Source: Imbricaverruca yamaguchii (lineage: Eukaryota; Arthropoda; Thecostraca; Neoverrucidae). From it: DNA of 64,000 nt. Below are positions 22,081-33,228 of this stretch, piece after piece (the stretch's first letter is position 1; each line of letters opens with the position of its first letter). Under the pieces are notes generated by a model, which saw only the letters and a program-made list of their open reading frames with translations, ran no database searches and was not told the origin of the DNA. Made by a program: the position numbers and the translations under genes. The DNA lies in the NCBI GenBank assembly GCA_034440575.1, contig JAOTOL010001015.1, positions 1 through 64,000 on the forward strand, in the 5' to 3' direction.

Positions 22081-24880
22081 CTCTTATTACCACATTAAAG
22101 CACATTAATACTGTGGCGATATAGCATAAAACCAATGTCCGAAGTATGGAAAAAGTAGTTTAGTCTAACCTAAGGTAGCCTAACCTTGCATGCTTGAAAA
22201 CAATCAATTTTTATGTGAAATTTCCAAGCAATTTTTGTCATGTTTGTTTTTAATGAAAAACTCTTACAACCTAGCCTAGCATAGCCTGAACAAAGTAAAG
22301 TACTAAATAGTAAATCATGACATCACCAAAACAGGTGGCTTCTCTGTGGTGCTTACCGCATTGTGATTTAGGACTGTGGATATTTCCCTCTTATCTGATT
22401 TACCAGTGCAGTGATCAGGGAGGAGGTTGCCAGGTAGTGCAGTGATCAGGGAGGAGGTTGCCAGGTAGACTCTAGCAAGGCCTCAGGGTAGATCAGGTAT
22501 GATCAGGGTGATCAGGGTGATCAGGGTGATCAGGGAGGAGGTTGCCAGGTAGACTCTAGCAAGGCCTCAACATGTTTTTTTCTCTCTCCTGATTCGTGTT
22601 CATGGGCTTTTACATAGATAGGAAGTTCTGGTCTGCAAACGTGTTTGCTGTTGTATTCTAATATAATGTGAATGGATTTGATAATCATTTATATGGGAAA
22701 TGAAAAATGCAAGATGTCTTGAAGTCAGGTTAAGGGACTACTTGCCTACTGATAAAAATCAGTCATTTACTAAGAAAATAAATACAAAGATCACTAAAAT
22801 GGCATAAAAACACGAGCGAATCTTGTCTTTGACAATCTAAATATAGATTCCCTGCCTCCACACCACAGAATATGGAGATTGTGAGGAAATATAGATTCCC
22901 TGCCTCCACACCACAGAATATGGAGATTGTGAGGAAAGGCATTTTGACTGGTGTACTTTAAGGCACATCAGGTTCTGTGTATGGTAACATAATTAAGTAA
23001 TATGGCAGAATAATTATTTAATATGTTAGCATAATATGTAGAGCTAGGGCAAACACTTCTTATTGCTTTTTTGGCTTTGAAAGATAAGATGTCAAACTTC
23101 ATTTCTAAGCTTTTTCATATCGCATTGTGACTGTCACGTCGCTAGGTCACGTGAACTTAGGTCATGTCACGATTTCAAATAGCCAGTAAACGAAAATTGC
23201 GAAATAGCGAAAAGATGAAATGGTTTATTATGAGTTCACCGATATATACCTTTGCGCAGTTCGGATTGGTCTTCATTGAGTTAAAGACCTCAAAAGACAT
23301 CCTTGTTCGGTGACATCTAAAAAAGTCCGATGCTGTAACTCCCTGCCCGTTGGCCTGATCTTTCTTTTAAGAATGGCGTAACTGGATTCCGCGCATCAGA
23401 TGATCCTACGTAATTATTTTCATCAAAATATAAAATATTGGGTATTAGTTTGGCCCTTTCACTTGTTGAATTGTCGTGGAATGGCCCAAGTGGGAGTCGA
23501 CAGTGCCGCAGGCGGCTCGTGTTGTTCGTTACGAGAAGCTCACAAGTGACTGAACTACGATTTGTAAACAATGCAGGCTTTGTTTCTCGGTGATGCAAGT
23601 GCCTTCCTAGTCCTAAGTAGCAAAATATGAGCGGTTCAGTCAAGCTCATTTGTGCTGTATAAAGAACCATTTCAGATAGAATATCATGCATTATCACACT
23701 TAGGTCACAGGTATATGCAGACATGCATCATTCCGCTTTGTGTATATGTTGCAGTAAATGATGGTGGTAGTGATGCATATTGTCCTAGTGTCCCCAGTGT
23801 TGCTTGCAGAAAACATGGTAGTTTCGAAGACCATACAACTCACTCATAACCTGTAAGAAATAGCTGGCACTTACGCTATGTCAAAAATAAATTTATGTCA
23901 ACCAAATTGCCATTCAGTGTGGGTCTCCCCTCAACTTTCGGAATTCTAAGACAGCGGGTGTGTCACGGACCCGTCTTCGCCAGGATGATGGGTCATAGGA
24001 AACCTCCCCCATATACCATAGATTCATCGTACTCTGAGTTCGCATTTTATATATTGTTCAGCACCTTGCCAGCACATATGTGTATCGACCTTAAACCAGT
24101 CAACCACATCGGCCATTGAATAAGCCGACCATCCGCTGGCGTCAGTTCCCAGCAGCCCAGTCCCAAGCCGGCGTGGGAAGACCACGCATCAACTACCCCT
24201 CCCCTCCCCGACGACCGCACGATACAGTGCCTCACCCTTGCCGTACCCAGTGGCATGTGCACGTTGCCAGTGGCGTCTTCAGTTTGATCTCTAAGGACAC
24301 TTCCACATGACAGTGGCAGGGAAAAGATGATGTACCAACGGCGCAGCAGCATACAGATCTGAAGATACTGAACGCGTTGACAAAATGATGAACAGTTCAA
24401 CAGCTGTGTCCGCCACTGCAGTTGTCCGTTTCCCGGCCCGCATGGCTAAGCGCCCGACGTCGCAGCCCGGTTCATATTTCACAGAGGAGGCGAGCTGGCC
24501 GCGATCTGAACGGCCAGCCTGCGTATAAAGCAGAGCTGATCTAGAAATGGCTAACTAATGGCGATCTTGCAATTTCTAATGGAGCACCGAATCGATACAA
24601 AGTAAATGAGAGTGTTTCATATCAGTGATAAAAAGGCGTAAAATAACCTTATGCTCATAATAAAACAAAGACATAGATCCAAATTCCCACTATATCTATT
24701 ACTGTCACAGGCCTTCCCCAACAGCGAACATTTTGCTCCAAAAATCACAAAAACACACACGCCTAATGCACCTCACCTCGTGCCACCGCACAGTGAATCG
24801 CCTTCATTTTATATGTAACAATATCTACCTACTCGTAAAACACATACAATGTATGATCCGTGTGTGTATTATGCATGTGT
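22081..24880. other. Non-coding DNA with small tandem repeats
   Basis: At 22,412-22,570 a patchwork of AGTGCAGTGATCAGGGAGG-type units and GATCAGGGT decamers is tandemly repeated. At 22,838-22,936 a 48-bp segment (AATATAGATTCCCTGCCTCC and following) is duplicated head to tail without mismatch. A minus-strand open frame of 135 codons at 23,724-23,317 shows no family motif. Nothing else was recognised. Confidence 0.5.
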
Positions 24881-24884
24881 CAAC

Positions 24885-26055
24885 TGCGGCTGCGGTTGTA
24901 TTGCATGTGTGCTTTCCTCAGGTGGTGTAAGGAACCGGGTTTTCTGAGGGTCCAGGATTCTGTCATTGTGTATAATGGAGGCTTTTTGGTCCTAATTTCT
25001 ATTGGTTCGGTGATTTTGAGCTCTGCTATATCTTTGCAGACTTGCAGAGTAGATATGCTGAGTGTTTTAGAGTCCAAAGTGCTGCTCCCGTGAGTGATTG
25101 TGAAGTGTTCGCCAAATGGGATATTAGCGGTTGTATTTTTAGCGTCTCTAAGTGCTCATTATGTCTGTCCCTGACAATGCTTTTTGTTTACCCTATATAC
25201 GTCATGTCCCATGGTAGGCATAGCTGGCATGTTATAAGGCAGACGCTGTTCCGTGTGTGGCATCTGCTTTGAAGTCCTGCGAGACAACGGTGACACTTTT
25301 TTCTCCCAGCAGGACATGGGTGTTAGTTGAAAGCGGACTTGGTCAAAGTTTCTGAAAGTGTTTTGCCACTCTGCAATGCCACACGTATTGATAGTTTTAA
25401 GGTTTTGATTGCCGCTGTTATTTTTTGATGAGCTTAACATCTATGTAGGGGAGGCTGACGGAAGTTGCGTTGTCTTTGGGGTCTGAACGTCGCGTTTGTG
25501 TATGTGTACTTCTCATAGGGTGTGCTACCTGAAACATTGCTCTTTTGATCATGCGAGGTGGTTTGCCAGAAACAAAGTGTCGATTTTTTTGCATGCCTCG
25601 ATTCTAGGCATTAGCATTAGATCCGAGACGCTTCGATCTCAATGTCTGTGCATACAAAACTGCTCTTTTTGTTTGGATAGGGTGTGCCGAGAAAGATGGA
25701 AGGATTATGGGCGCCGCCATCGGTTTTATGTATAGCTCAGTCGTGTATGAATCGTCCTTGTTGATGGTCAGAAGTGTTTCAGGAAAGGTACTTGTTGTTT
25801 ACTAGAATGGTCACTGCGCTCCATGGATAATTTTATGGAGGAACGGGAGTTGTTGAGAAAATTGAAGTAATCGTCGAGTGCTTCCGATCCGTGTGTCCAA
25901 ATATCCAGGACATTATCAATGTAGTGCATATATGCTATGGGCTGGTGTTGATTTGACGTCAGGAGGAGTGTCTCAACTGCGTTCAAAAATATGATGGCCA
26001 GTGGTGGAGCAATCCGACTCCCCATAGATGCATCATGCACACACATACGGATCAT
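24885..26055 (-). pseudogene. Penelope-like element relic: RT end and GIY-YIG endonuclease
   Basis: At 26,055-25,768 the minus strand encodes MGSRIAPPLAIIFLNAVETL, then a YMHYIDNVLDIWTHG block and SIKLSMERS, the palm blocks of Penelope-like reverse transcriptases. The catalytic YIDD is YIDN here. Further down, in broken frames, come WQNTFRNFDQVRFQLTPMSC (about 25,370-25,310) and a CLITCQLCLPWDMTYIG block followed by RHNEHLE (about 25,230-25,140), which matches the start of the GIY-YIG endonuclease domain (Cys-rich entry, YIG, R-x-x-EH). Many stops show an old, dead copy. Penelope-like elements are common in animals and insert without LTRs. Confidence 0.7.
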
Positions 26056-26870
26056 ACACTTTCAGGTGGTCTTATGTCTCTCCTCCGTCTCTTCAGATGC
26101 CCACCAATCAGAGAGAAGTCGAGGAAACAACTCCAGCTGTCATCCCTGAAGAATGACTGTTCGCTCTTCCCCAGAATGTACATTGCCTCCCAGATACGTA
26201 ATGTTAATCTGCATGAGTTCTTTCGGCACGCAAACTAGGCCTGTCCAGCGACTCTGTCTCAGATGGATGGCTTGAGAACTGGCACCAAGTCTAACCCGAT
26301 GTACTGCTTGAAAGACCTTGATCCAGCGAAAGAGGATCTCCCCATCCCCACAGTGCAGGTCAACATACCGGATGGTGCTGCCATCGTCAGCATGCTGCGA
26401 CCAGGGACTGCAAAGACATTCTACGACAATGGCACTGATAGCTTTATGCCATACATCACATCTCAGCTTCAGCATGTAGACAGATTAGACATTATCTGGG
26501 ATGTGTACTCGTCAGAAAGCTTGAAGGTGGACACCCGTTGCAAAAGGGGAAAGGGAGTAAGGAGTTTAGATATCAAGTGCAGTTCCTGGACATTGGCAAG
26601 ATTTTCTCCGTATCGATGACAAGACAGAGCTGTTCTCCTTCATGGCTTCAAATATAGCAGGTATCGACACCAGCAAACAGGTCATCACCATACAGGGCAT
26701 GAATCGCCAGAATGTGTCAAGTCTGGCGCCATGCACTCATGAGAGGCCGACACTCGCAGCCTCATGCACCTAGAGGATGTCATACAACCATGGATGGATG
26801 GAGGCAAAGTTTCAATACGCACAGTTGATACAGGACCATAGCATCAGCCCGTCGCCTCAACCTCTCTGAA
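26035..26870 (+). pseudogene. Relic of an uncharacterised, dispersed animal gene family
   Basis: Two frames in order: 26,140-26,238 (LKNDCSLFPRMYIASQIRN, then LHEFFRHAN) and 26,263-26,640 (LGTKS-type block, DGAAIVSMLRPGTAKTF, HVDRLDIIWDVYSSESLK, KRGKGVRSLD). More broken pieces follow: TELFSFMASN, VITIQGMN, LAPCTHE near 26,735, and VSIRTVDTG near 26,810-26,837. I recognise this block order from many invertebrate genomes, where it occurs in multi-copy, intron-poor genes annotated as uncharacterised and likely carried by transposons. No function is established to my knowledge. Frameshifts and stops show decay. Confidence 0.55.
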
Positions 26871-27099
26871 CTGTGGACTGGCTGAAGGCTGACATTTAAG
26901 AACCCCGAAGATTATTAGATGAATTTAGGCAAATTGCAGGGTGTATATTTCTTAATACTATTTATGGTGCAAGCAGTCAAAAGGGCATAGGAAAGTATAT
27001 GGTGTGCGATGTACTCCATAGACATCATGGTTGAGCTATGCAATCATTGGGGCATGCACAGTGGCGTACCTAAGGGAGGGAGCATTGGAGCAGTCCCCC

Positions 27100-28445
27100 T
27101 CTCCATGATAGGTTTTGGTCCCAAACAATTGCGCCTTGGTGCGGAAAAATAGCGTCCGGCTCCCTAAAAATTATGTTGGTGTCCCCAACAATCCCAAAGG
27201 GACCCACACAAATCAATGGGCCCGCCAAAAAGTCGCGCAGGAGTCCCAGAAAAAGAGTCTGGGGCCTCTCAAAATCCCACCAAGGCCCCTAACAATCACA
27301 TTGAAAACCTCAAAAATCGTCCCAGGATCCTAAAAATGAAGTTGATAGCCCCAAGATGTGGGACCGGACTCGCGAAGATACTGTTGGAAGTCGCGCCGGA
27401 ACACCGATAAGTCACGCCCCATGAAATTACACAAAGGCTTTAAAAGGTGTGATTGGGACGCTGAATCTCGCTGAGGGCCAAAAGGTTACTCTGTGGCGCA
27501 GAAAATGACGCTGGACCCGAAAAAGACCGTTCGGGCCATTTAAATCACACTGGGTCCAAGAACGTCGGGCCGTGACCTATGATAATCGCCCTGGGGGCAC
27601 ACAAAGTTGGATCGGGCCCCTGAAAACCACGCTGGAAAGAGAAAATGTCGCACTGTGGTCCTTGAAAATCACGATGGGGACCGCTCACATGCCAACAAGC
27701 TTGCACCGAACCAGACAATTTGTGCCGGGAGAGCCAAATTAACACTGGGACCCAGATAAGTACAACGCGATTTGAGAACTAGCGCCAAATCCCCCCTCAA
27801 AAACATATCGCGCTTTGGTGCGCTTTGGACCAAAAATTCATGTCGCTAGTCATATAAATCCTGGTCGGGTCATCACAAATTCCCCTCAGGGCTCTCAAAA
27901 GGTTGCGTCGGCGGTCCCAGCTAAGCACAGCGTGGCCCCAAGGTCGCATCGAAACCCGACAAAGATCAAGCCGGATCCCTTCAAAAAAGGGATTCAGAAA
28001 AATGAATGTCCGAGCCAGGAAAATTGCTCCTCAGCTCAAACATACCACCAGATGCCTTAACATATCGTATATGGCACCTAAAAACGCACCGGAGCTTAAA
28101 AATCGCCGCGTGACTCCCCCACCCCCCACACACACAAAAATGTGTCGCCGGTGGCCCGAAAAATCAGGCCGTGGCTCGGACTTTGCATAATTCAGGAAAA
28201 GTCAACAAAAATTGTGTCAAGCCCAGAGAACTGGCGTCGGATTCCCCCGAAACCATGCGCCCGGACCTGAAATGTCGCAGGGGGACTCCAGGACTGGAGC
28301 CCCCAATATCATCTTGGGATCCCACAAAATGTGAGCGAGGAACCCCAAATAAGCACAGGGGGATCCTAAGAGCATAACTAGAGAACAAAAATGCACCTCG
28401 CCCTCCAAAGCGTACCGACTCTGGTAAAAAGTGGTGGGGCCCTCA
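27100..28445. repeat. Highly degenerate ~30-bp minisatellite
   Basis: About 1.3 kb in which a loose unit resembling GGCCCCNAAAAATCGCGCNG recurs every 25-35 bp (alternating blocks of CCC, AAAAA, TCGCG/TCACG and GGG). No two neighbouring units are identical, so this is an old array. The short Lys/Pro-rich ORFs across it are products of the repeat. Confidence 0.6.
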
Positions 28446-30930
28446 GAACCATATACATTAAACAAAATATACACGAACGCTATTCATTTATGTCAGCCTG
28501 CCAATATTTGTCTGCCAGATACCGAATAAAGAATGTTCAGCTAGCGATCACCCGTCTTTTCTGCTTTTAATCCTTTCCATTTATGCCTCCCCCATACACA
28601 TGCACTTTGCGGAAGTTGAAGAAATTTTGATTGAACAGCAATAGTAATGGTTTCAGTCGCACGGGGAGATGAACCTAGTATAAACAATTAATCCATCAGT
28701 CGTGAAAAGAGTCCAGCAAGAAGTGTGAATTTGAAAGTACTTACTTTGTGATGATAGTCCTTTTTCAGTATCATATGCTGCTGTTAGTCGCCTACCCCCA
28801 TCTCCCTTAACGGCGAAAGTCGTGTGTTCGCTATTGAAATTCTCGGGTTATCTATTCAAAAGTGCTCAATCGCGGTATTTTGCGAGATTCCTGGGTGTCA
28901 CCCTGCTGCTGACTCTGGCCCTTCCACTTTTTGAGACGTTCCTACGCCTATGATGACTTGCAGCATATTTAGTTGTAATTAAAGAATCATAGAGCAGGTC
29001 TCCACATCAGCTATTGTGTGCAGATGCGCTACCTACATAAGGAGTGGCATAAGATTAAGAAGCAAATAATTATGAGGTGTTTTGATAAACTTGACCCAGG
29101 TGGTCCCTATTTAGGAATCGTAAGTATGTGCTAAGATTACAATAATCTTATATATTTATTACCTCAAGATTTCAATTCGTTGCCATTTCCAACTGGTATA
29201 TGGTCAGCAAACTACTGCTGTCAGATATGCGATACAAATAAATAAGATTTCCCACCCCTGCAATTGATTGAATCTATCATATCAAAGACCATATAACCGA
29301 TGGCCGTCACCTTGAAAATTTCCGCCGTTTTTGTCAAAGGTCGAATCTGAAATGGCCATATAGCACAAAAAAATCATCATTGAGACGTTGCCTAGCTGTG
29401 CGCAAAATGTTATGCCGGTATCATCTAACCCACGATACTTCCATATATTGACAGTACCGCTATGTCGAGAAGGGTAAAATCCCGCACTATGTATGACTCT
29501 TGGCCGGACCCTGGAATTAGAGGAAAAGATGCAGGGCTATAACCTGGCGTTGCAAAACTGTATTTTGTCCCCAGAGACTCAAAGCATCAATCAAATTATA
29601 ACAACTTGTGCCCTGCACTTATCAGGTTTCACTGCAATACATGCGGCTTCGAGTTACCGTGTCGCAGGCGACACGAACCATGCAATCCCGGGTGAAAACT
29701 TTGGAACATGTGACTGTGTTACGATGAAAGATATCGTAATCATACACCCTTGCTCAATATCTACACATGTGCACTGCACCATGCAAGACAAGATGGCCTT
29801 GCTACTTCGATTCTGCTTTTGATGCTTGCTAATAGTGCTTGCTACGATAACATTATCGCTGTGCTTAGTTCCCAGTTAGTGTCAGATGTGCTCTGCTACA
29901 GATCAAGTAGAACACGATGAGATGTGTCCCAGAACCAAGTAATCGCTCGATCTTAGTGGTAACAAGTGGTAATTCTCTACTCCACTAATGCCATGTTCAC
30001 TCGTGATATAATATTGCTCGTTATGAGAAGGAGCATCAGATTTAGCTGCTCCCCAGTATCCTGAAATCCTAACGTGGAAGCCATCGCCTGTTTTATCCTC
30101 CTACGCCGGGTCCAATCAGCAGTACACTGGCTTTCGGAGAAGCTTTGGGCATCAATACTGGTTAATAACAGATGGAAATTATGAGATTTGACCTGGGTTT
30201 CGGGCTTGAGATAAGGTACAGAGAGACATGATCGGTGACCGATGGACCGGCGCGTTGCCGAAGGCCCGGTGTGTTTATTTACTGTCTCGGCGTACTTTTT
30301 ATGATGATGTCACTTTGCGAGACCCGTGGTTCTTTGGGTTCTCATGACGTCTGCAGCTCCTGTGCGGTTTGAGGGCCCGGGCGCGTTTTGGCCCCGGTGT
30401 GTTTGGGCTCCTAGTACGCTAATATAAAGCTCCAGCGTATCTGCATCAGCTCTATCCAGCGCTGTAACTCTACACTGCAACTGTGTAACTTTTCTCCTGG
30501 ACTCGCTGCGTTTTGGAGGATCCCGGGATTTTGTCGGGTTTCCGGTGACTCAGGGCACTGCTATGATTATTTTTAGCCCCCGACGGGATACTTGGTGTCC
30601 TCAACAAAAATTTGTGCTGCCCCAGTTCGACTTTTGTGACAGATTTTGAATACATTTCATGGCATGTTATGATAGAAGAACAATGGAGGTGAGGATTGGT
30701 ACGATTAATTGAATTCTCCTATTTTTTGGCTGGGTGTGGGGTTTCATGCGAATATAGGAGGTGTACAGTAATTTGTGGGATTCCCAGTAATTTTTGGGAT
30801 TATTTTCTGTTTGCCGAGGAAATGTCATCGTGTAATGGTAATGGTAAATATTGTATCAAGGTAGAAATTTATCAGGCATCATACAATAGCTGAATGTCAG
30901 TCCATCTTATCCCCAAAGGAATGGATGGAT
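28446..30930. other. Unassigned non-coding DNA
   Basis: No gene supported. Around 30,235-30,500 the base composition rises in GC and a TATAAA (30,421-30,430) lies in a CGCTAATATAAAGCTCCAGCG context, which could be a promoter or a solo-LTR remnant, but no terminal repeats or duplication were found. An open frame at 29,493-29,822 (+) has no recognisable motif. Confidence 0.35.
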
Positions 30931-30989
30931 CGATGAATTATTATGGAGGCACATGTCCAGAAGGGAAACACTTAGCCTTTCAGGGGGAC

Positions 30990-31155
30990 ATACGGTTGAA
31001 AAAAAAATTGAGGGGTAAACGCGAGCATTCCCGCAGGGGCGCATTTTCCTCATGGAGTGGCGCCCCTAGCTAGAATATATGAGGCAGGGGTGCAGTCGGG
31101 TCTTCCCAGAGGAGCGCCTTCCTTCAAAGGGGAGGGGTACCCCTCTTATAGGGCC
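30990..31155. repeat. 72-bp minisatellite family, copy cluster 1 (also at 41,045-41,350)
   Basis: GCGCCCCTAGCTAGAATATA, then GTGCAGTCGGGTCTTCCCAGAGG and a CTTCCTTCAAAGG end line up with the first unit at 41,047-41,118 (GTGCCTCTAGCTGAAGAATT and GGCCTTCCCAGATGG). About two units are present here. Confidence 0.55.
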
Positions 31156-31184
31156 TTCTCCTATGGGGGCATATCTGATTCTAG

Positions 31185-31350
31185 GACAAGTGTACGTATG
31201 GCAGATGTACGTAAGCAAATGCACGTAAGCTCAGATGTACGTATGGCAATTGTACGTAAGCGCAGATTCACGTATGGCAAATGTACGTATGCGGAAGTGT
31301 ACGTAAGTGCAAAGTACGTATGCGCAAATGTGCGTAAGTGCAAATGTAAG
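31185..31350. repeat. ~16-bp minisatellite (GCAAATGTACGTATG)
   Basis: About ten units of TGTACGTATGGCAGA / TGTACGTAAGCGCAAA alternate through the interval. The ORF across it is a shadow. Confidence 0.85.
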
Positions 31351-31804
31351 TTGTATCAGCGCCTGCAGATAATTGCATTTGAACCACAAACAATCGCTCT
31401 GGGGCCACCAATATTCCGGTCACGCCCCCCCCACAAATTTACCTCCCAGTCAGTGCTCCTCGTTTTACGCCCACAGGTAATGCTCGACTCATGATGACGG
31501 TAGGTCACGGTTCACAATACTACTATTAATGGCATGCAATAGGTGTGGTCCAACAACAGCAAAAGCACATTGAGCATGGTGATTCTGATGCTGTTAGCAC
31601 CGCACGCGCGTGACGATCCGCCAACAACGCCGACACACAACGAGCGCTTGTTCAATGGTATCATCCTGCCATCTAACGATAAATATTGTTACCTATGTTT
31701 CAGCGTTCAATCTGATGACATTCATTCCTTATTCAATGCTGTAATACCAAGACCGTGCTGCTACCTAGCGAAAGAAGGCTGAACTTATGCTTCTTGGACA
31801 TCAC

Positions 31805-32470
31805 AATTGAGAGTAGATCTTCTGAACAATCCGGTCCCGAAAGTAGATCCTCTGAACATGTCGGACCAAGAGTAGACACTCTGAGCATTCAGACCCGGGA
31901 GTAGATCTTGTGAACACTTCCATCCTCCAAGTAGATCCTCTGAACATTTCCAGGAGTAGGTCCTCTGAACATTTCCAGCAGTAGATCTTCTGAACAACTA
32001 AGGCCTATTTGCAGGTCCTCTGAACAATCCGGTCCCGAGAGTAGTTCTTGTGAAAAAAATTATCCTGAAAGTAGATCCTGTGAACACTTTCGTCTTCGAG
32101 TAGATTTTCTGAACAAACCAGTCCCGAGAGTAGATCTTGTGAACATTTCCAGCTTTCAGTAGATCCTCTGAACATTTGCATTCGGGAGTAGATCTTCTGA
32201 ACACTTGAGGCCTATTTGTAGATCCTCTGAACAATCCAGTCCCGAGAATAGATCTTGTGAAAAAAAAAATCTTGAAAGTAGATCCTGTGAACACTTTCGT
32301 CTTCCAGTAGATCCTCTGAACAATGCAGTCCTAGGAGTAGATCTTGTGAACATTTCCTCCTCCAAGTAGGTCTTGCGAACATAGACCTTCTGAAAGTAGG
32401 TATTCTGAAAATAGAACTTCTGAACGTAGATCTACTGAAAATATATCTTCTGAAAGTAGGTCTTGTGGTG
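31805..32470. repeat. ~30-bp minisatellite with a conserved 15-bp core
   Basis: About twenty-two units. Each holds a conserved core GTAGATCYTSTGAAC followed by 12-18 bp of less conserved sequence (for example ATTTCCAGCTTTCA or AATCCAGTCCCGAGA). Short ORFs reading RSTxxxxLFRGST or similar on the minus strand reflect the repeat. Confidence 0.9.
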
Positions 32471-33086
32471 GAGGATCTTGCTTTTGAATTATAATTTGTG
32501 CAGTATGATCATGCAAATTGAGGTGTATGGGGCGAGGTTTATGCTAGTGTGTGTGCATTGCACAGGTCTGTTTAAGGTGGATCCTCTAGTCTTGTGGGAC
32601 TTTGAACACGTATGTTGTCTACCATGTTGACAAATGGATATCATGGATTTTATACTGGCAACTGGTTCACCAGACAGTACAGACAGACAGCGCCGACCTT
32701 CGGGCATGTGATACTGATGCGATTGGTCATGGTAACACAAAAGGGCATGGGTGACGGAGTTGGAAAATTTTTGATGGGGCATGGGTGCATGCCCCATCAA
32801 CAATTTTCAAGTGCAAGTTTCAAGTGCATGCAATATCAAGTCAACGATGCTCGATAGGCTGTGGTAGATAGTCCCTTTAGAATTTGGATATAATATTCCT
32901 TGGTGTGTGTCGGTGTTTTTCGTCTTCTATTATCTCTTCTTTATAGGTTTTTTGTTGTCAGTAGCAGTTGAGGCACCCCTAAGCCCAAATAATCAATGAA
33001 TTAATCAGCATGGCGCTTGGAGTTCACTGAGCGTGGCAGATCACAACTAGTGGAATTCTTCTAAGCGTATTTACCACTTTTCACAG

Positions 33087-33228
33087 GCCAAACTGACGGC
33101 AACGGGCACCGCGGAGGTGGTCTGGATGCCGCTACAGCTTACGCTCCGCTACACTCCCAAGCGGTTCGCGCCGAAACTGAAGGTGCAACGCCGGATCGAC
33201 GCCCTGACATGTAATATGTCGCCAAACT
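33087..33228 (+). CDS. Orphan candidate exon of unknown product
   Basis: A GC-rich island in AT-rich DNA, bounded by an acceptor (ACCACTTTTCACAG) and a donor (ACTGTAAGC; an alternative donor CATGTAATA lies at 33,211). Frame 1 is open across the exon and reads AKLTATGTAEVVWMPLQL, then RYTPKRFAPKLKVQRRIDAL, a plausible beta-rich segment. I do not recognise the family. It could be a stray host exon or one from a transposon gene; no neighbouring exon was found. Confidence 0.35.

Noticed and set aside
23317..23724. 135-codon minus-strand frame as a host gene
   Set aside because: No domain, signal or splice support; AT-rich DNA of this length often contains such frames.
24425..24490. tRNA-like segment (ATGGCTAAGCGCC ... 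GGTTCATATTTC)
   Set aside because: Box A is fair but the B box is poor and the stems do not pair; not a credible tRNA gene.
29493..29822. 109-codon plus-strand frame
   Set aside because: No recognisable motif and no supporting context.
30235..30500. Solo LTR or host promoter suggested by a TATAAA in a GC-rich block
   Set aside because: No TG...CA borders, duplication or downstream gene could be identified.
31805..32470. CRISPR-like repeat-spacer array
   Set aside because: The genome is eukaryotic, spacers resemble each other, and no cas genes are present. It is a minisatellite with a conserved core.
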